Part shown: in pieces, positions 5,508 to 8,343 of the stretch | Numbering within the stretch: the first letter of the stretch is position 1 | Layout of the letters: every line of letters begins with the position of its first letter | Origin: an uncultured Bacteroides sp. | Lineage (GTDB): Bacteria > Bacteroidota > Bacteroidia > Bacteroidales > Bacteroidaceae | Assembly: GCA_900766195.1 (NCBI GenBank) | Contig: CAAFUN010000103.1 | Span: 1 to 8,343 of the forward strand | Direction: 5' to 3' | Length of the DNA stretch: 8,343 nucleotides | Notes under the pieces: generated by a model | Database searches by the model: none | The model's input: only the letters and a program-made list of their open reading frames with translations | What the model was told of the DNA's origin: nothing | Made by a program: the position numbers and the translations under genes

Positions 5508-6146
5508 TTAAACCAATTCTTTTAGGACTTGTTTTACTCTGCCTAGATCGCTATCAGACAATAAGGGGATTAATGCGTTAATCTCATCAATTTCTTTGTT
5601 CCACCACTTAAATTTTAGCATTAGCTCAATCAGTTCGTCATCAAAGCGTTTACGAATTACCTTTATAGGATTTCCGGCAACAACAGTATAAGGATTAACG
5701 TTCTTTGCGACAACACTGTTTGCTCCAATAATAGCACCGTCACCAATGATTACTCCGGGCATTATTGTTGCGTTTTGTCCGATCCAGACATCATTGCCAA
5801 CTATCGTATCGCCCTTAACTGGCATTTTTGAAAGAGACGGAACTTCTTGATCCCATCCTTCAAGTATATAAAAAGGAAAGGTTGAGACGGCGTTCATCTG
5901 GTGATTCACACCATTCATAATAAATTCCACATCTTTTGCTATCTGACAGAACTTACCGATGATTAGTTTGTCACCATAAAATTCATAGTGATGTGTAACA
6001 TGGCTTTCAAAATTTGTATCACTAAAATAGGTGAAGTCACCCACTATAATGTTCGGGTTTTTAATGGTTGGTTTTACGTAAGTAATGGTATCGATGCCTT
6101 CTACCGGAAATATTACATTTGGATCGGGAGTTTTATTATTTCTCAT
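5508..6146 (-). CDS. Vat-family xenobiotic O-acetyltransferase (streptogramin A type)
   Basis: Vat enzymes inactivate streptogramin A antibiotics by transferring an acetyl group from acetyl-CoA to the drug's hydroxyl group; they are cytoplasmic trimers. The 212-aa protein follows the Vat layout throughout: GPDP/PDPN-like start (PDPNVIFPVEG, 8-18), IKNPNIIVGDFTY, HYEFYGDKLIIGKFCQIA at 53-70, and FIMNGVNHQM, where His82 matches the catalytic His82 of VatD. Left-handed beta-helix hexapeptide repeats follow at about 113-150 (IVGNDVWIGQ, IMPGVIIGDGAIIGA), then VVAGNPIKVIRKRF, and a helical C-terminal tail. Length fits the family (about 210-220). General CatB-like acetyltransferases share the fold, so resistance is likely but unproven. 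It appears to be a lone gene; the next gene upstream on the same strand ends 165 bp away, and no clear -7 box was found in that gap. Confidence 0.85.
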   Translation of the reverse strand: MRNNKTPDPNVIFPVEGIDTITYVKPTIKNPNIIVGDFTYFSDTNFESHVTHHYEFYGDKLIIGKFCQIAKDVEFIMNGVNHQMNAVSTFPFYILEGWDQEVPSLSKMPVKGDTIVGNDVWIGQNATIMPGVIIGDGAIIGANSVVAKNVNPYTVVAGNPIKVIRKRFDDELIELMLKFKWWNKEIDEINALIPLLSDSDLGRVKQVLKELV

Positions 6147-6311
6147 AGTAATTCTTATTTTCTTAATTAGAGACAGGATTTGTTGTTAGCTCAAATCAGT
6201 CTATTCAAAAAAGATCAATTTAAGCATTATTCAATACAAGATTTTTTGATTTGGGTTAACAACGATATGATAGTTGTTGGTATATAATCTTTATACTATA
6301 ATTGTTTTTTA

Positions 6312-6986
6312 TCATAAATAGAATCTATACTTTGAATCCAAATAATTTTTAAATCCTTCGTATAATAAATCTTTCTCAATATCATTTCCGGAATAATTAT
6401 TTATCAATATACTATCGACTTTTTGTTTAATGGTTTTATCCTTTCTTTTTAAGCGAGCGCGAGGTGAGGAGTTTATAACATTATGGTTACAATGTTCATT
6501 CATTTGAAGTTTAGGGAAGTTTTTTATCTCTCCAAAAGCATCGAACATATCAAAAAGTTCTCCACAAACTATCATTGGACCATTAAAACACCTTGTCTCC
6601 TCATTTATAGTATGTTCGCCTCCTGCTAGTTTAATACCTCGTATGAGTATTCCTCCAAAAATAGAAGATTCGGTAAGATAAGGCATTGCTCTTTTTGTTG
6701 ATGGTTTAACTTTCATATTGACTTTACTCTCAAAAGAGATGTCCACACCGCTGGGATGAAAGAACCATTGGCCAGCTTTGCAATCACGAGGATAAGTAAT
6801 GATATCTTTGTGATTGGGAGCATATAAATATAACTCTATATCAGTCATCCAATATTTCCGTTCTCCTTTTTGGATAGATACATGGTTGAGTAGAAATTCG
6901 GCTAATTCCCAAAATTTCTTTTCAAGGTCATTACTATCCAATAACCATTTCTGGCTAAGCTTACTTTTAAAATCTTCTAGGTTCAT
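6312..6986 (-). CDS. AAG/MPG-like DNA glycosylase homologue (divergent, 224 aa)
   Basis: I do not recognise a named gene, but the order of motifs matches the alkyladenine/3-methyladenine DNA glycosylase (AAG/MPG) fold. DIELYLY has Glu51 and Tyr53 with the same E-x-Y spacing as catalytic Glu125 and Tyr127 of human AAG. His59 follows as His136 does there, on a shorter loop. GGILIRGIK places Arg116 where AAG has VLLRALE (Arg182), NGPMIVC (135-141) resembles the SGP segment, and SPRARLKRK plus the final YRFYL resemble the family's PRIGI...WRFY ending. The RNR/GPP intercalation region is much reduced and differs (CKAGQWFFHPSG, 69-80). A role in base-excision repair is possible, but a related non-repair function cannot be excluded. 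No signal peptide or membrane segment is seen. A 33-codon ORF precedes it by 27 bp. Confidence 0.55.
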   Translation of the reverse strand: MNLEDFKSKLSQKWLLDSNDLEKKFWELAEFLLNHVSIQKGERKYWMTDIELYLYAPNHKDIITYPRDCKAGQWFFHPSGVDISFESKVNMKVKPSTKRAMPYLTESSIFGGILIRGIKLAGGEHTINEETRCFNGPMIVCGELFDMFDAFGEIKNFPKLQMNEHCNHNVINSSPRARLKRKDKTIKQKVDSILINNYSGNDIEKDLLYEGFKNYLDSKYRFYL

Positions 6987-7013
6987 ATTGTCTTTAGCTT
7001 TTATAAAATAGAA

Positions 7014-7115
7014 TTACTTTATGATTATAGCCTTAAAATTAGTTGAAGAATATTGTGAATGTTTTATCATTTCATCAGTATCGCCTGCGATATTCTTTTT
7101 CTTGCTTTCTTTCAT
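7014..7115 (-). CDS. Possible small ORF (33 aa) upstream of the glycosylase-like gene
   Basis: An ATG at 7113-7115, preceded by GGAAAT and a run of seven A residues, opens a 33-codon frame ending in TAA at 7014-7016, 27 bp before the glycosylase-like gene. The peptide starts MKESKKKNIAGDTDEM and ends AIIIK; it is basic at the N-terminus and has no hydrophobic segment. It could be a leader peptide, a genuine microprotein, or chance. The perfect palindrome TATCGC-CT-GCGATA (7079-7092) lies within it. No family is recognised. Confidence 0.25.
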   Translation of the reverse strand: MKESKKKNIAGDTDEMIKHSQYSSTNFKAIIIK

Positions 7116-7206
7116 TTTTTTTATTTCCAAGACCAACACAGGCTAGGGAAATAGAATCATTTAGATGTAATCATTAAAAAAATACGCAACTTTTGAAAGG
7201 TATAAA

Positions 7207-7491
7207 ATGTCTTGCTAAATTATTGCAACTATTAGGCTACTGCTTCTATTCTTACTTGCCGATGCAGGAAGTGAAGTAAATGCACAGAGTGCAAAAGAAA
7301 AAACTGTATCAACTGTTACAAAAAAAGGTTGTTTTAAAGATGCAAACAAAAATAAAGTTTGTGATAAGTATGAATCAGGTACTTGTGTCAAAGCAAAAAG
7401 TCATGTAAATAATCGTAATGTGAAAGACGAAAGTTTGTGTAATGGCAGTGGTATAAAGAAAGTTAAGTCAGTAAAGACTAATAAGAAATAA
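7207..7491 (+). pseudogene. Secreted Lys/Cys-rich EF-hand-like small protein, interrupted by a stop codon
   Basis: One frame runs ATG-TCT-TGC-TAA and then stays open for 90 codons to TAA at 7489-7491. After the TAA (7216-7218) it encodes IIATIRLLLLFLLADAGSEV then NAQS, a good signal-peptide core with likely cleavage after VNA. The mature part would be 68 residues with 17 Lys and 4 Cys. Mature residues 19-30, DANKNKVCDKYE, fit a 12-residue EF-hand calcium loop (D1, N3, N5, V7, D9, E12; Lys at 6 instead of Gly) and resemble the DGDGxCDxY motif of bacterial secreted small proteins. No other ATG exists in frame, so either the stop is a nonsense mutation (for example a Lys AAA codon changed to TAA), a draft-assembly error, or translation starts at the unusual codon ATT at 7219 or 7222. 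The ligand and role are unknown. Confidence 0.5.
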
Positions 7492-7552
7492 AAACAATAG
7501 TTTTTTGTAATAAGTTATATTATCATTTATTTGTTAGTAGAGGGGGCATTGT

Positions 7553-7609
7553 ATAGCTTCTGGTTCAGTTTGTTAGCCATTTCTTGTGAATAAATGAGCT
7601 AGAAGCTAT
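7553..7609. repeat. 15-bp stem-loop in the intergenic region
   Basis: Bases 7553-7567 pair with 7595-7609 over 15 positions with two G-U pairs, extendable by two more wobbles, around a 27-nt loop. The core ATAGCTTCT/AGAAGCTAT is exact. It lies 61 bp after the small secreted-protein frame. There is no T-tract after it on the plus strand. It could be a structured 3' end for that gene or a regulatory RNA element for the next one. Confidence 0.65.
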
Positions 7610-7614
7610 GTTTC
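7584..7614 (+). promoter_or_regulatory. Weak candidate promoter for the C_GCAxxG_C_C gene
   Basis: TTGT at 7584-7587 and TATGTTTC at 7607-7614 are 19 bp apart, the correct Bacteroides spacing, but the -7 box differs from TAnnTTTG in its last base. It would start transcription near 7620, placing the hairpin 7628-7658 in the leader. It overlaps the right arm of the 7553-7609 stem. Confidence 0.25.
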
Positions 7615-7627
7615 TTGTAATTATTAT

Positions 7628-7658
7628 GTCCGGGAAATAGCAACTTTATTTTCCGGAC
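7628..7658 (+). promoter_or_regulatory. 11-bp hairpin upstream of the C_GCAxxG_C_C gene
   Basis: GTCCGGGAAAT (7628-7638) pairs with ATTTTCCGGAC (7648-7658), with one G-U pair and a 9-nt loop. It ends 32 bp before the start codon and is followed by only TTT. It may be a weak terminator for upstream transcription or a structure in the leader of the next gene. Confidence 0.5.
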
Positions 7659-7690
7659 TTTGAAATTGTTAATAGTATAAAGTTAGAACA

Positions 7691-8146
7691 ATGGAAGAAA
7701 GAATAAATAAAGCTGTAGAGTTATTTAAGAGTGGATACAATTGCTCACAATCTGTAGTTGCAGCTTTTGCCGATTTATATGATCTTACAGATGATCAGGC
7801 TTTGCGCATATCAGCTTCTTTTGGTGGAGGCATTGGCCGTATGAGGGAGACTTGCGGAGCTGCATGTGGAATGTTTATCCTTGCGGGACTGGAGAATGGT
7901 ACAACCATTGCAAAAGACCAAAAGGGAAAAGGAGAAAATTATAAGCTTGTTCAGAATCTGGCGACTGTGTTTAAGGAACGTAACGGCTCATTGATTTGTG
8001 GAGAACTGTTGGGACTAAAGAAAGATCATGCCATCTCATCTACCCCCGAAGAACGTACAACCACATATTTTGCAAAACGCCCATGTGTAAAGATGGTAGA
8101 AGAAGCTGCCAGAATCTGGGCTGAATATCTTGAATCTCAAAAATAG
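7691..8146 (+). CDS. C_GCAxxG_C_C-family cysteine protein
   Basis: This 151-aa protein belongs to the C_GCAxxG_C_C family (Pfam PF09719), named for its spaced cysteines and common in anaerobes. The pattern is visible as GYNCSQ with Cys18, FGGGIGRMRETCGAACG with Cys55 and Cys59, LICGELLG with Cys103, and RPCVKMVEEAARI with Cys132. The conserved cysteines suggest metal or Fe-S/redox chemistry, but no reaction is established for the family. There is no signal peptide or membrane segment, so it is probably cytoplasmic. The ATG at 7691 begins the family's usual helix just before GYNCSQ. It is flanked by hairpins on both sides, so it seems to be a single-gene unit. Full family length; no damage is seen. 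Confidence 0.88.
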   Translation: MEERINKAVELFKSGYNCSQSVVAAFADLYDLTDDQALRISASFGGGIGRMRETCGAACGMFILAGLENGTTIAKDQKGKGENYKLVQNLATVFKERNGSLICGELLGLKKDHAISSTPEERTTTYFAKRPCVKMVEEAARIWAEYLESQK

Positions 8147-8170
8147 ATTCCTGTGAAAACTGAAAGTATT

Positions 8171-8205
8171 AAGAGCTAGATTTTCTGATTGAGAATCCCG
8201 CTCTT
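8171..8205 (+). terminator. Two-tier hairpin after the C_GCAxxG_C_C gene
   Basis: AAGAGC (8171-8176) pairs with GCTCTT (8200-8205); inside, after a 2x2 internal loop, GATTTTC (8179-8185) pairs with GAGAATC (8191-8197) with one G-U pair and a 5-nt loop. It starts 25 bp after the stop codon. The following bases are T-rich but lack an unbroken T-tract, so this is a probable but weak terminator. Confidence 0.5.
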
Positions 8206-8273
8206 GTATATCTTATTATCAGTTTACGGAATTTCGATATAAAGCAATAAATCAAAACTTCCTGAGAATTGAA

Positions 8274-8343
8274 GGGACTATCCATATACTATTTTTGCAA
8301 GCAATATGAGTGGTGCAATTTTCAATTAAAATATGGGATAGCC
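8274..8343. repeat. Inverted repeat at the right edge, containing copy 2 of the 14-nt repeat
   Basis: GGGACTATCCATAT (8274-8287) is nearly the reverse complement of the bases from 8331 to the window end (ATATGGGATAGCC): CTATCC/GGATAG and ATAT/ATAT pair, with one bulged G and one A-C mismatch, around a loop of about 43 nt. The right arm contains AAAATATGGGATAG (8328-8341), identical to 5409-5422. The element is cut by the window edge, so whether a T-tract follows is unknown. Confidence 0.5.

Noticed and set aside
5988..6170. Plus-strand open stretch opposite the acetyltransferase N-terminus
   Set aside because: It is antisense to a conserved part of the Vat-type gene.
6258..6278. AACAAC/GTTGTT inverted repeat between the acetyltransferase and glycosylase-like genes
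   Set aside because: It is a 6-bp AT-rich stem with a 9-nt loop and no T-tract on the minus strand; chance is the simplest explanation.
6814..7011. Plus-strand open stretch opposite the glycosylase-like gene start
   Set aside because: It is antisense to coding sequence and shows no protein features.
1..8343. CRISPR array, tRNA, rRNA, transposase or integrase genes
   Set aside because: No regularly spaced direct repeats, no cloverleaf or rRNA sequence, and no recombinase or transposase motifs were seen on either strand.

Overview
This looks like chromosomal DNA of a Bacteroides-type member of Bacteroidota. Three things point that way: the galE/ispE/dnaB proteins read like Bacteroides orthologues, genes have A-rich leaders without clear Shine-Dalgarno sequences, and several genes are preceded by the Bacteroides -7 promoter box TAnnTTTG. 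The species cannot be fixed from this window. Bases 1-19 are Illumina adapter sequence, so base 20 is the real end of a draft contig.

Left part (20-3203), housekeeping: the C-terminal third of galE (cut by the contig end), a + strand intrinsic terminator (518-552), ispE on the minus strand, then dnaB on the plus strand. ispE and dnaB are divergent and each has a recognisable -7 box.

Middle part (3293-5434), a probable electrophile/redox-stress locus: a DJ-1/PfpI-family protein and an HxlR-family regulator on the minus strand, divergent from a two-[4Fe-4S] ferredoxin-nitroreductase fusion. The regulator and nitroreductase genes have back-to-back -7 boxes only 3 bp apart, with an inverted repeat across the first box. 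That layout suits a repressor controlling both itself and the reductase. The nitroreductase ends at a short GC hairpin with seven T residues.

Right part (5440-8343), accessory genes: a 17-bp hairpin; a Vat-type xenobiotic O-acetyltransferase (streptogramin A resistance family); a 224-aa protein that carries the motif set of AAG/MPG 3-methyladenine DNA glycosylases in shortened form; a possible 33-codon leader ORF; a gene for a secreted, Lys- and Cys-rich small protein with an EF-hand-like loop, interrupted by a stop codon in its signal peptide; two strong hairpins; and a C_GCAxxG_C_C-family cysteine protein. A 14-nt direct repeat (5409-5422 and 8328-8341) brackets this accessory part.

The middle and right genes share a theme of handling reactive or toxic small molecules (electrophiles, nitro compounds, antibiotics, alkylated DNA), but they are mostly separate transcription units and the functional link is inference.
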